DNA of 64,000 bases from Antrihabitans stalagmiti (GTDB taxonomy: Bacteria; Actinomycetota; Actinomycetes; Mycobacteriales; Mycobacteriaceae), in contig NZ_JAEMNV010000008.1 of NCBI RefSeq assembly GCF_016482825.1, forward strand, positions 248,001 to 312,000, given 5' to 3'. Below are positions 57,264 through 64,000 of the stretch, one piece after another. The position numbers and the translations under genes were made by a program. Each line of letters begins with the position of its first letter. Within the stretch, counting starts at the first letter, position 1. Under the pieces are notes generated by a model that worked only from the letters and a program-made list of their open reading frames with translations, was not told the DNA's origin and did not search any database.

Positions 57264-58340
57264 CTAAACCAGGTCGAACACCGCCCGACCGTATGCGACG
57301 CCATTGACCTGCAGTTCCAGTGCATGTTCACCGAGGTGCAGGACACGGGTGGTCCGCGGCTGCATGGCAAACGACTTCGCGATGTCGATGCTCTCTCCCG
57401 GCTGCAGCGCACTCACCCCGATCTTGAACACCTTCGGCCGGGTCTCGCCGTTCGATTTCTGGAAATGCAGTACGAAATCGATCGCAGCTCGCACCGGTTC
57501 GGTACCACCATTGGTGACGCGCCCAGTGAATCGAACCGAGTCACCGAGCGCGACGACGGACTCGTCGACGGTCGGACCATCGACGACGAACTCCGCACCC
57601 GTGAACCCCATGACCTCGAGCGCCCTCGGGTGTCCCTTCTTGACCAGGGTGCGCAGCGCGTGCCGCGAGACGCGCTGTGTGTTGTCGTCGGGTGCGGACA
57701 ACCAACCGGCCGCGATCTCCGCCGCGACGTCGGGGTGGTCACGGCTCAGGTCGTTGACGTGGTTCGCTGCCGACCGCCGAACGTACTCGGACTCGTCGCG
57801 ATAGAGCTGATCGACGATGGCACGGGTGTACGGCCGACCGACCAACGCGGGAACCCCCTTCGCCCACGGCAGATGCGATCGAGTGCCCTCGCTGGCCAAC
57901 CGTCGCACGTGCTCGTCGGGGTGGCTCGTCCACGTCTCGGCGATGCCGATCGCTCGCTCCAGACGCGCGGCGAGCATTGCTCGGATCGCGAACTCCCCCG
58001 TGAATCGTGTCGTGAGGAGTGCAAGGACCGCCATCGCGTCGTCGAACTCGCGGACCCGATCGGTCGCAAGAGCTCGATCGACGACGGCCTCGGACACAGG
58101 CCACAGCATCCAGCCGCGCAATTCCTCGTCGGCGAAGGCATCGCGAACCAGCCGAGCGGTACGGGCATAAGAGTCCGGGAGGTCGACCAGCAACGCATCG
58201 CGTACGACGTCGACCCGCTGACGAAGCTTCCTGCCATCGACGGACCCAGCCGCGACGACCAGGGCATCAGGTCGAAACCCCGCATTGCCGAGCAACCGGG
58301 ACAGCTCGCCGACCACCGCTTCGTCGATGAGCTCGTCCAT
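57264..58340 (-). CDS. HEAT-repeat protein of the DNA alkylation repair (AlkD-like) family
   Basis: 358 residues from ATG 58340. Helical repeats include VREFDDAMAVLALLTTRFTGEFAIRA, TWTSHPDEHVRRLASEGTR and DESEYVRRSAANHVNDLSRDHP, which match AlkD-type scaffolds. The C-terminal 110 residues form a beta-rich domain (DSVRFTGRVTNGGTEPVRAAIDF) resembling an Ig-like fold. The glycosylase residues of AlkD (Trp and Asp) cannot be assigned with confidence. Members remove or bind alkylated bases. It is divergent from panB. Confidence 0.8.
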   Translation of the reverse strand: MDELIDEAVVGELSRLLGNAGFRPDALVVAAGSVDGRKLRQRVDVVRDALLVDLPDSYARTARLVRDAFADEELRGWMLWPVSEAVVDRALATDRVREFDDAMAVLALLTTRFTGEFAIRAMLAARLERAIGIAETWTSHPDEHVRRLASEGTRSHLPWAKGVPALVGRPYTRAIVDQLYRDESEYVRRSAANHVNDLSRDHPDVAAEIAAGWLSAPDDNTQRVSRHALRTLVKKGHPRALEVMGFTGAEFVVDGPTVDESVVALGDSVRFTGRVTNGGTEPVRAAIDFVLHFQKSNGETRPKVFKIGVSALQPGESIDIAKSFAMQPRTTRVLHLGEHALELQVNGVAYGRAVFDLV

Positions 58341-58497
58341 CGCTCCCACTGCTGACCCTCGGATCTCTCACGTGGCCGAATGTGACCAACGGCACGAGCC
58401 ACTGTGCTTCGAATGCTCACCTGCTGGTGGCAGACTCGACTATGTCATCACCCACCCGGGGACCCGTACAGGGCCTCGAGGCTAGAAAGGGACAAAG

Positions 58498-59352
58498 ATG
58501 TCCGATTCACAGATGTCAGAAACCAATGCATACGGATCTGCCCCGGCCGCTACTGCCAAGCGCAAGACGCGGGTCCATCATCTGCAGGCAATGAAACAGT
58601 CGGGCGACCGTTGGGCCATGCTCACCGCCTACGACTATTCGAGCGCCAAGATTTTCGAAGAAGCCGGCATCCCAGTTCTTCTGGTCGGCGATTCCGCTGC
58701 CAACGTCGTCTACGGCTACGACACCACTGTTCCGATCACCATCGACGAGCTGATTCCGCTGGTTCGCGGCGTGGTTCGCGGTGCGCCCAACGCGCTCGTC
58801 GTTGCCGACCTCCCCTTCGGCAGCTACGAATCCTCGCCGGAGCAGGCGCTCGCCACAGCGACGCGCTTTATGAAGGAAGGTCTCGCGCACGCCGTCAAGC
58901 TCGAAGGCGGCGAACGAGTGGCTGCGCAGATCGCGACGATCACGGCGGCGGGAATCCCCGTCATGGCCCACATCGGCTTCACACCGCAGAGCGTCAACAC
59001 CCTCGGTGGTTTTCGCGTGCAGGGTCGCGGCGACGGCGCCGAGCAACTCGTCGCGGACGCGATCGCTGTTCAGGAAGCGGGCGCATTCTCGGTCGTCATG
59101 GAGATGGTGCCCGCGGAATTGGCCGGCCAGGTCACCCGCAAGCTGACCATTCCGACCGTCGGCATCGGCGCAGGCCGTGAGTGCGACGCACAGGTGCTCG
59201 TCTGGCAGGACATGGCGGGCTACACCTCCGGCAAGACCGCGAAGTTCGTCAAGAAGTTCGGCCGAGTCGGCGACGAGCTTCGCAACGCTGCTCTTGCCTA
59301 CGCCGACGAGGTCTCACGTGGCACGTTCCCCGCGGAGGAGCACAGCTTCTGA
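58498..59352 (+). CDS. panB: 3-methyl-2-oxobutanoate hydroxymethyltransferase
   Basis: 284 residues, ATG with GAAAGGG nearby. PanB motifs: [69 protein letters not shown] and [19 protein letters not shown]. It adds a hydroxymethyl group to ketoisovalerate, the first step of pantothenate synthesis. It corresponds to Rv2225. Its last codons overlap the phosphotransferase frame. Confidence 0.97.
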   Translation: MSDSQMSETNAYGSAPAATAKRKTRVHHLQAMKQSGDRWAMLTAYDYSSAKIFEEAGIPVLLVGDSAANVVYGYDTTVPITIDELIPLVRGVVRGAPNALVVADLPFGSYESSPEQALATATRFMKEGLAHAVKLEGGERVAAQIATITAAGIPVMAHIGFTPQSVNTLGGFRVQGRGDGAEQLVADAIAVQEAGAFSVVMEMVPAELAGQVTRKLTIPTVGIGAGRECDAQVLVWQDMAGYTSGKTAKFVKKFGRVGDELRNAALAYADEVSRGTFPAEEHSF

Positions 59353-60155
59353 CTCCGCCGTCGGCCCAACCGCTCCTGGATTGGGCTACAAGGGAATTGA
59401 GTCGGCGATCGATAGGGGTCGTCGACTCGGACCAACCGCGAACCCGACCGTGGTCGACGATCGTACGAATCACGACCGATGCCGGGGCGATGTACGCGAA
59501 GGCAAACGCACCAGGCTTCGCTCACGAAGGTCCGCTCGTCGAGTGGCTCGCGCAGCACGTACCCGACGACGTCGTCGCACCGTTGGCGATCGACGCGGCT
59601 CGGGGCTGGGTGCTCAGCCCCGACGGCGGACCGACCTTCGACGTCGGGTCCGGCGACTGGACCGACATCGTCGCCTCCTACGTTCGCCTGCAAAAGCAGG
59701 TAGCACCCGCCGTGGACGAACTGCGAGGTATCGGCGTTCCCTATTTACCGCCTTCGGCGTTGAGCGCGTTCTATCGCCGAACAGCGGACGCCACAGCCGA
59801 ACTCGCGCCTGCCGTAGCTCACTACGCGGCGATACTCACCGACTCGCGGCGAATCACTCTCGAACACAACGACCTCCACGCCGGCAACGTCTTCGGCGGC
59901 GGGCAATTCTTCGACTGGGGCGACTCGGTGCTCACGCACCCGTTTCTGTCGTTGCGCATGCTCGAAGGTGATTGGCGGCAACAGTATTTCGACGCGTGGG
60001 GCGAACCCGTCGACCAGCGAGAACTCGATGCCGCCGAGCGGCTCGCACCGTTAGTTGGATTACACCCCTGGACTCACATCGACCCGCTGACCGGGCCATG
60101 GGCAGAGTTCGTCGCCGACCTGCACGCTCGGCTGCGGCGTTCGCTCACCCTTTGA
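59349..60155 (+). CDS. Aminoglycoside-phosphotransferase-like kinase
   Basis: About 268 residues if a CTG at 59349, overlapping the panB stop (CTGA), is the start; the next standard start is a TTG at 59397. No ATG or GTG gives a sensible N-terminus. The APH fold includes [23 protein letters not shown] with the catalytic HNDLHAGN and the metal Asp in DWGDS. SVRMLEG-like ([19 protein letters not shown]) follows. Small-molecule kinase of unknown substrate. It is coupled to panB. Confidence 0.75.
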   Translation: MTPPSAQPLLDWATRELSRRSIGVVDSDQPRTRPWSTIVRITTDAGAMYAKANAPGFAHEGPLVEWLAQHVPDDVVAPLAIDAARGWVLSPDGGPTFDVGSGDWTDIVASYVRLQKQVAPAVDELRGIGVPYLPPSALSAFYRRTADATAELAPAVAHYAAILTDSRRITLEHNDLHAGNVFGGGQFFDWGDSVLTHPFLSLRMLEGDWRQQYFDAWGEPVDQRELDAAERLAPLVGLHPWTHIDPLTGPWAEFVADLHARLRRSLTL

Positions 60156-60207
60156 TGGCACTATCGGTGGCAAGCAAGCTCCACACCAACAGAGCATGAG
60201 GTGCCTT

Positions 60208-60660
60208 ATGTCGGTCCGTCCGAACGCAATTGCGTGCCTGGTCGGCGCGCTGGCCACAGTCGGCGTCGCGGCCGGTTGCACGAGCCCCGCCACCGACGAT
60301 GCCTCGACCAACTCCTCGCTGACTGTCCCAAGTTCAGGAGTGCCGCAGACGTCGACGGTCCCTGGCCCGCCTGCAGGTGCGGTGAACCTGTCCGACCAAG
60401 CCAAGCAGCAGTTGTGCACAGACCTCGAGATCCCGCTGTCGGACTGGCGAGTCCAGGGCCCGACGCTCGGCAGGCCCGGCCTGCTGATCCTCGTCAATCA
60501 GTGGGCGCTCGGCGCCGGCGGACCAGGTCTCAATCTGCAGATCGCCAACGATCGCTCGATCGTCGACACCATCACAACCGAAACCTGCCCGGACATCCGC
60601 AGGCAGGCGATCGAGGCGCTGAACCTGCCCGATCTCGCTTCCGGCCTCATCGGCCGCTGA
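60208..60660 (+). CDS. Secreted lipoprotein of unknown function
   Basis: 150 residues from ATG 60208, which has GAGG six bases upstream; an ATG at 60196 adds four residues. The signal peptide ends in the lipobox GVAAGC. A Thr/Ser/Pro-rich linker (about 25-60) is followed by a small domain (QQLCTDLEIPLSDWRVQGP, then NLQIANDRSIVDTITTETCP) with two Cys that may bridge. I do not recognise the family. It lies between the phosphotransferase and pip genes. Confidence 0.8.
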   Translation: MSVRPNAIACLVGALATVGVAAGCTSPATDDASTNSSLTVPSSGVPQTSTVPGPPAGAVNLSDQAKQQLCTDLEIPLSDWRVQGPTLGRPGLLILVNQWALGAGGPGLNLQIANDRSIVDTITTETCPDIRRQAIEALNLPDLASGLIGR

Positions 60661-60674
60661 GCGGGGACGCCGTC

Positions 60675-61628
60675 ATGCGCCACCTCTATCCCGAGATCGA
60701 ACCGTACGAGACCGGCTTCCTCGAAGTCGGTGACGGACAACGGATCTACTGGGAATGCAGCGGAAATCCGACGGGCAAGCCTGCTGTGTTTCTGCACGGC
60801 GGTCCAGGCGGTGGCACCGCACCGTTCAACAGGCAGTTCTTCGATCCGCAGGCATATCGGATCGTGCTGTTCGACCAACGCGGGTGCGGGAATTCGACGC
60901 CGCACATTGCCGACGGTGCTGACCTTTCGGTCAATACGACGCAACACCTCGTCGCCGATATCGAGGCACTGCGGCTGCACCTGAGCATCGATCGGTGGTT
61001 GGTGTTCGGCGGTTCGTGGGGTTCGACGCTTGCGCTCACCTACGCCCAAGCACATCCGGATCGGGTGACCGAACTTGTGTTGCGCGGCATTTTTCTGTTG
61101 CGGCGCACAGAAATCGATTGGTACTACAACGGCGCGGCGGGCAACGTGTTCCCGGAACTGTGGGAGCAATTCGTTGCGCAGATACCGCAGGCCGAACGCG
61201 ACGGCGACTTCGTCGAGGCCTACCACCGTCTGCTGAACTCCCCCGACCGCGCTGTCGCGACCGCCGCCGCCGTTGCCTGGTCGACCTGGGAGGGCGCGAC
61301 AAGTGCATTGCTGCCCAAGCCCGATCGTGTTGCGCAGACGGCAGAACCACGGTTCGCGCTGGCCTTCGCGGTGATCGAGAACCACTACTTCCACAACCGC
61401 GGCTTCCTGGAAGACGGGCAACTGCTCGCGCAGATCGACGCGATGTCGCACATCCCCGGCGTCATCGTGCAAGGTCGCTACGACATGGTGTGCCCGGCCA
61501 CGAGTGCGTGGGAACTGCACAAATCCTGGCCGGCATCACAGCTGCACATCGTCGACGACGCTGGTCATGCAGCCAACGAGCCAGGCATCACCCACCACCT
61601 CGTCGAGGCGACGGACCAGTTCCGCTAG
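60675..61628 (+). CDS. pip: Proline iminopeptidase
   Basis: 317 residues from ATG 60675. S33 peptidase motifs: VFLHGGPGGGTAPFNRQFFD, FDQRGCGNSTPH, the nucleophile FGGSWGSTLALTYAQAHP, GRYDMVCPATSAWELHK and DDAGHAANEPG with the catalytic His. It removes N-terminal proline. It starts 14 bp after the lipoprotein gene and ends one base before the convergent RNB gene. Confidence 0.95.
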   Translation: MRHLYPEIEPYETGFLEVGDGQRIYWECSGNPTGKPAVFLHGGPGGGTAPFNRQFFDPQAYRIVLFDQRGCGNSTPHIADGADLSVNTTQHLVADIEALRLHLSIDRWLVFGGSWGSTLALTYAQAHPDRVTELVLRGIFLLRRTEIDWYYNGAAGNVFPELWEQFVAQIPQAERDGDFVEAYHRLLNSPDRAVATAAAVAWSTWEGATSALLPKPDRVAQTAEPRFALAFAVIENHYFHNRGFLEDGQLLAQIDAMSHIPGVIVQGRYDMVCPATSAWELHKSWPASQLHIVDDAGHAANEPGITHHLVEATDQFR

Positions 61629-61629
61629 C

Positions 61630-63036
61630 TCAGGACCTGTAGGCGAACGAGACCACCCGCGTACGAACGTCCGCAGTGGCGAGTTCGACCTGCACGGACG
61701 CGCCCTCGGGCGGTTCACCTGTGCATTTGGCCAACACCGGCGGATCCTCGACGAAGATTTCCGCGTCGCGTTTGCCGTCGGCTTCGCGTACGACGACGGC
61801 GGCAAACCGCTGTCCGACTCGATGCGCGAGCAGTACCGCCTCGGTGAGGTCGATGCAGGCTCGGTCGACCTTGTTCGCCTGCGAATCGGACGCGCGCATC
61901 ACGTCTGCGAGGTCGGCCAGTGCGGTCCGCGCCCACGCCGGAATCTCTGTGCCCGCGCTGGCTGCGAGACATACCTCGGTCGAGAATCGGTCCGACAACC
62001 TCCGCAGCGGTGCTGTGACATGCGCGTACGGCGCACCGATACCGCTGTGCACGGTGAGCTCGGGTAGCTCACCGTCGAACGCTGCATAACCAGCGCCACG
62101 TAGCAGCGTGGTCGCCTCGGTCATCAGCACCAGAGTGGTCGGCGCGTTCGGATCCAGTTCGGCAAGCAACGCTCCGATCGGCCTGTCGGCCTGCCATTCG
62201 ATACCGAGGGCCGCCGCGGTACGGCGGATCGACGCCAGTGCGTCGGATTCGGCGGGTGGCAGCGTCCTGAGCAGTCCGACCTTGGCTTCGATCATCAGCG
62301 ACGCCGCGCACATGCCGGTCAGCAGTGAGATCTGCGCATTCCAGTCGTCGGCCTTGGTGTGCGGATGTAGTACGAGTCGCCACGATCCGTCGGTGTCGTC
62401 CTCGACGACCTCCTGATCTGGCAATTTCAGCTCGATCGCCCCACGGGCAGCGGCAATCGCCGACCGCAGGCGACCAACGTCGGGTAACGCCTCGATCGAT
62501 GGATGCAGGGTCCCCGCGTCGGCGGCGGCCTGGACCCCTTCGTAATCGAACCGCGCGACGGAACGAACCGTGGCTCGCCGCACATCGAAACGGACTGTCT
62601 CCCCGTTCCTGTCGAGTTCGATCGTCCACAACGCTGCCGCCCGAACCAGTTCCGGCAGCAGACTTGCCGAGCCTTCCGACAGTTCCCGCGGATGCAGCGG
62701 CAACGACCCGTCGGGCAGGTAGAACGTCTGACCCCGGCGGCGCGACTCCTGATCGAGCGCGCTGCCGGGTACCACCATCGCTCCGACGTCGGCGATCGCG
62801 TAGCTCACCACGAAACCAGTGTCGGTACGCGCGATATGGACGGCCTGATCGAGATCCATCGACGTCGGCGGATCGATGGTCACCAAGGGCAGATCGGTGC
62901 GATCCTCGCGTTGGTCCGAACAGCTGTCCGAGGCATCGCGCGCCTCTTGCACTGCGGCCTCCGGATAGTCCTCTCCGAGGCCGAACTCGGTTCTTACTAC
63001 ACCGAAATCGATTGTGCGCGCGGCAATTCGACTCAT
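61630..63036 (-). CDS. RNB-domain ribonuclease
   Basis: 468 residues from ATG 63036 (GTG 63042 also in frame). Mostly a single RNB catalytic domain. The active-site block is VTIDPPTSMDLDQAVHIAR with the Asp cluster, followed by YAIADVGAMVVPGSALDQESRRRGQTFYLPDG and a later HVTAPLRRLSDRFSTEVCLA. It lacks the cold-shock and S1 domains of RNase R. Actinobacterial VacB-like proteins of this size are common. It degrades single-stranded RNA 3' to 5'. Confidence 0.9.
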   Translation of the reverse strand: MSRIAARTIDFGVVRTEFGLGEDYPEAAVQEARDASDSCSDQREDRTDLPLVTIDPPTSMDLDQAVHIARTDTGFVVSYAIADVGAMVVPGSALDQESRRRGQTFYLPDGSLPLHPRELSEGSASLLPELVRAAALWTIELDRNGETVRFDVRRATVRSVARFDYEGVQAAADAGTLHPSIEALPDVGRLRSAIAAARGAIELKLPDQEVVEDDTDGSWRLVLHPHTKADDWNAQISLLTGMCAASLMIEAKVGLLRTLPPAESDALASIRRTAAALGIEWQADRPIGALLAELDPNAPTTLVLMTEATTLLRGAGYAAFDGELPELTVHSGIGAPYAHVTAPLRRLSDRFSTEVCLAASAGTEIPAWARTALADLADVMRASDSQANKVDRACIDLTEAVLLAHRVGQRFAAVVVREADGKRDAEIFVEDPPVLAKCTGEPPEGASVQVELATADVRTRVVSFAYRS

Positions 63037-63068
63037 GGTCACGATCGGTCGTCTACGCTCGTCCGCGC

Positions 63069-63404
63069 CTATTCCGCGTACGCGACGATGACGCCGTTGA
63101 GGTCGTTGACCGGACCGAGGACGGTGAAGCCGACGCGACCCTGCGGGTAGCCGAGGGCGAGAGCGGCAGCGGAATCGAAGGTGAGCCCGAACGATGTTGC
63201 GGACGGATGCGGCAGACCTGCGATCGCGCCACCGACATTGTTGTTGTACGCCCAGACAGTCTCGGCATGACTGAGATCGACGGCGACGCCACCCGGTACG
63301 GGCGCGACACCGATCGCGGACGCCGATCCCGATCCGAGCACCGCAAGCCCTGCACTGGCGCCGACAACAATTGCACCGGTAGCAACGTAACGAGCAACAC
63401 GCAT
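63069..63404 (-). CDS. Small secreted hypothetical protein
   Basis: 111 residues. The signal peptide ends near ASAIG (about residue 31). The mature part is about 80 residues, small and hydrophobic (GVAVDLSHAETVWAYNNNVGGAIAG, then FTVLGPVNDLNGVIVAYAE), with no Cys. I do not recognise a known domain. It is 32 bp upstream of the RNB gene on the same strand, which may be co-transcribed. Confidence 0.75.
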   Translation of the reverse strand: MRVARYVATGAIVVGASAGLAVLGSGSASAIGVAPVPGGVAVDLSHAETVWAYNNNVGGAIAGLPHPSATSFGLTFDSAAALALGYPQGRVGFTVLGPVNDLNGVIVAYAE

Positions 63405-63595
63405 TTCTGCTTACCCCTAATTGATCAGTTCACACGATTTCGAGATGGCGGGAACAGTATGACCCGCGTCACGCTATTCCGCTTCCTCGACCCACCCAAA
63501 AACAGGACTCGTCAACGAATCGACGCCGACCCTTCCTCGAGTGCAGCCGCCTATTGCCCTCGACTCGCCGTCTAGCTGGGAAAATGCTGCCCCGG
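63405..63595. other. Intergenic region with promoter sequences only
   Basis: About 190 bp between the secreted-protein gene (minus) and the promoter of the 30-codon gene (plus). No coding frame with a ribosome site, repeat or RNA motif is seen. Confidence 0.4.
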
Positions 63596-63623
63596 TTGAG
63601 ACTTGGCTCGGCACTGTTAGTCT
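63596..63623 (+). promoter_or_regulatory. Candidate promoter of the 30-codon gene
   Basis: TTGAGA (63596-63601) and TAGTCT (63618-63623) are 16 bp apart, close to the sigma-A pattern TTGACA-N17-TATAAT. Transcription would begin about 63630 and give a 70-nt leader before the ATG at 63702. Confidence 0.5.
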
Positions 63624-63701
63624 CCATGGGCGTCAAGGAGCAACGGGTCCGGTCGGGATACGCTTGCCCTCATACCCGAATCTCAGAAATGGAGCACAAC
63701 C

Positions 63702-63794
63702 ATGTCGACGATCCTGTTCGATCAACTTCTGCCAGTACTCGGCGCAGAGCAGGCCACCTACTGGGCCCAGGTACTCATGGTCAACCCCATCTGA
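63702..63794 (+). CDS. 30-residue peptide of unknown function
   Basis: ATG at 63702 with GGAG (63691-63694) seven bases upstream; stop TGA at 63792. The product begins MSTILFDQLLPVLGAEQ and ends TYWAQVLMVNPI. It is amphipathic, with no signal peptide, Cys or known motif. A promoter-like sequence lies upstream and an intrinsic terminator starts 13 bp after the stop, so it forms a complete small transcription unit. It could be a leader peptide, a RiPP precursor core or a small regulatory or membrane-active peptide. The function is unknown. Confidence 0.55.
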   Translation: MSTILFDQLLPVLGAEQATYWAQVLMVNPI

Positions 63795-63807
63795 GACTGC
63801 TCTGACG

Positions 63808-63837
63808 AGGGCCCCCACCGAACGCGGCGGGGGCCTT
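63808..63837 (+). terminator. Terminator after the 30-codon gene
   Basis: Stem AGGGCCCCCACCG / CGGCGGGGGCCTT with one A-C mismatch and one G-T pair around AACG, ending in TTTC. It is strongly GC rich. It could be a simple terminator or an attenuator of the next gene, whose start is 51 bp beyond. Confidence 0.8.
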
Positions 63838-63888
63838 TCGATGCTTCTGGGGTACGTTTGAGATACCGAATATTCTAGGACGGACGAA

Positions 63889-64000
63889 ATGGACTCTTCC
63901 AAAACGACGTCGTCAGATCTCTTCAGCCACATTCCTGCCGAGCAGGCACGTGTCGATTCCGACGAAACGCCGAACGATCAGCCAGTTTTCAGCAGCGCAC
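63889..64000 (+). CDS. N-terminal part of a gene cut by the window edge
   Basis: ATG at 63889 with AGGACGGA upstream; 37 codons are open to the edge. It starts MDSSKTTSSDLFSHIPAEQ, then VDSDETPNDQPVF. The stretch is polar and acidic, probably disordered. No family can be named from this piece. A GAATATTC palindrome lies at 63868-63875 just before it. Confidence 0.55.
   Translation, partial: MDSSKTTSSDLFSHIPAEQARVDSDETPNDQPVFSSA

Noticed and set aside
59181-59352. Frameshift between panB and the phosphotransferase as a broken fusion
   Set aside because: PanB is full length with its normal C-terminus and the kinase has its complete core, so two separate genes are more likely.
63554-63805. 83-codon plus-strand frame overlapping the 30-codon gene
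   Set aside because: Starts before the likely promoter, has no ribosome site and overlaps the better-supported peptide gene.

Overview
The window is high-GC, densely coded actinobacterial chromosome. Gene content and order match the conserved Mycobacteriales block that runs from about Rv2190c to Rv2226 in Mycobacterium tuberculosis: NlpC/P60 hydrolase, DEDDh/GIY-YIG nuclease, trpD, ctaE-qcrCAB, ctaF-ctaC, asnB, adenosine-kinase-like PfkB, IscA-like protein, DUF3043, cobU-cobT-cobS, ilvE, gcvT, leucyl aminopeptidase, sucB/dlaT, lipB-lipA, DUF4191, RDD, glnA1, glnE-glnA2, CaeA-like hydrolase, panB. The accessory genes between these (iron-uptake operon, DUF222/HNH gene, many secreted proteins) suggest Nocardiaceae, most likely a Rhodococcus-type organism. 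That placement is inferred from synteny and composition, not from a marker gene.

Layout. 1-2.3 kb: two secreted NlpC/P60 peptidoglycan hydrolases on the minus strand, the upstream one preceded by a clear c-di-AMP (ydaO-type) riboswitch. 2.8-6.6 kb: nuclease fusion, RAM-domain protein, trpD. 6.7-13.4 kb: the bcc-aa3 respiratory supercomplex genes, ctaE-qcrC-qcrA-qcrB on plus and ctaC-ctaF on minus. Between the two sets lies a non-coding stretch with three tandem copies of a 170-187 bp repeat. 13.6-17.8 kb: asnB, PfkB kinase, Fe-S carrier, DUF3043. 18-21.4 kb: GlxA-type regulator and cobalamin lower-ligand genes cobU-cobT-cobS. 21.4-26.6 kb: a TetR-like protein without a DNA-binding domain, an MBL hydrolase, ilvE, gcvT and pepA. 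27.2-32.3 kb: lipoate assembly and use (sucB, lipB, lipA) with an epimerase and a GNAT gene between. 33.8-35.3 kb: glnA1 with a GlnR-like box and a terminator that is duplicated about 0.58 kb downstream around a small secreted Cys protein. 36-41.5 kb: a DUF222/HNH gene, then a four-gene Fe-siderophore ABC importer with an IdeR/DtxR-like box upstream. 41.6-49.2 kb: enoyl-CoA hydratase with a 49-residue acidic protein overlapping its stop, a small membrane protein, an S15 hydrolase overlapping a VOC-M20 fusion, and a CYTH/CHAD protein next to an orphan ParA ATPase. 49.2-54.6 kb: EEP phosphatase, glnE, glnA2. 54.7-63.4 kb: CaeA-like lipoprotein, O-methyltransferase, HEAT-repeat AlkD-like protein, panB, phosphotransferase, lipoprotein, proline iminopeptidase, RNB nuclease, secreted protein. 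At the right edge a 30-codon gene has its own promoter, Shine-Dalgarno sequence and terminator, followed by the start of another gene.

Functional links: nitrogen assimilation (glnA1, glnA2, glnE, asnB); terminal respiration (ctaC/E/F, qcrCAB); protein lipoylation feeding SucB and the glycine cleavage system (lipA, lipB, gcvT); cobamide assembly; and cell-wall remodelling under c-di-AMP control. No CRISPR array, prophage, insertion sequence or RNA gene other than the riboswitch was recognised. The least explained items are the 30-aa peptide transcription unit, the qcrB-ctaF repeats, the headless TetR remnant, the VOC-M20 fusion and the duplicated glnA1 terminator.
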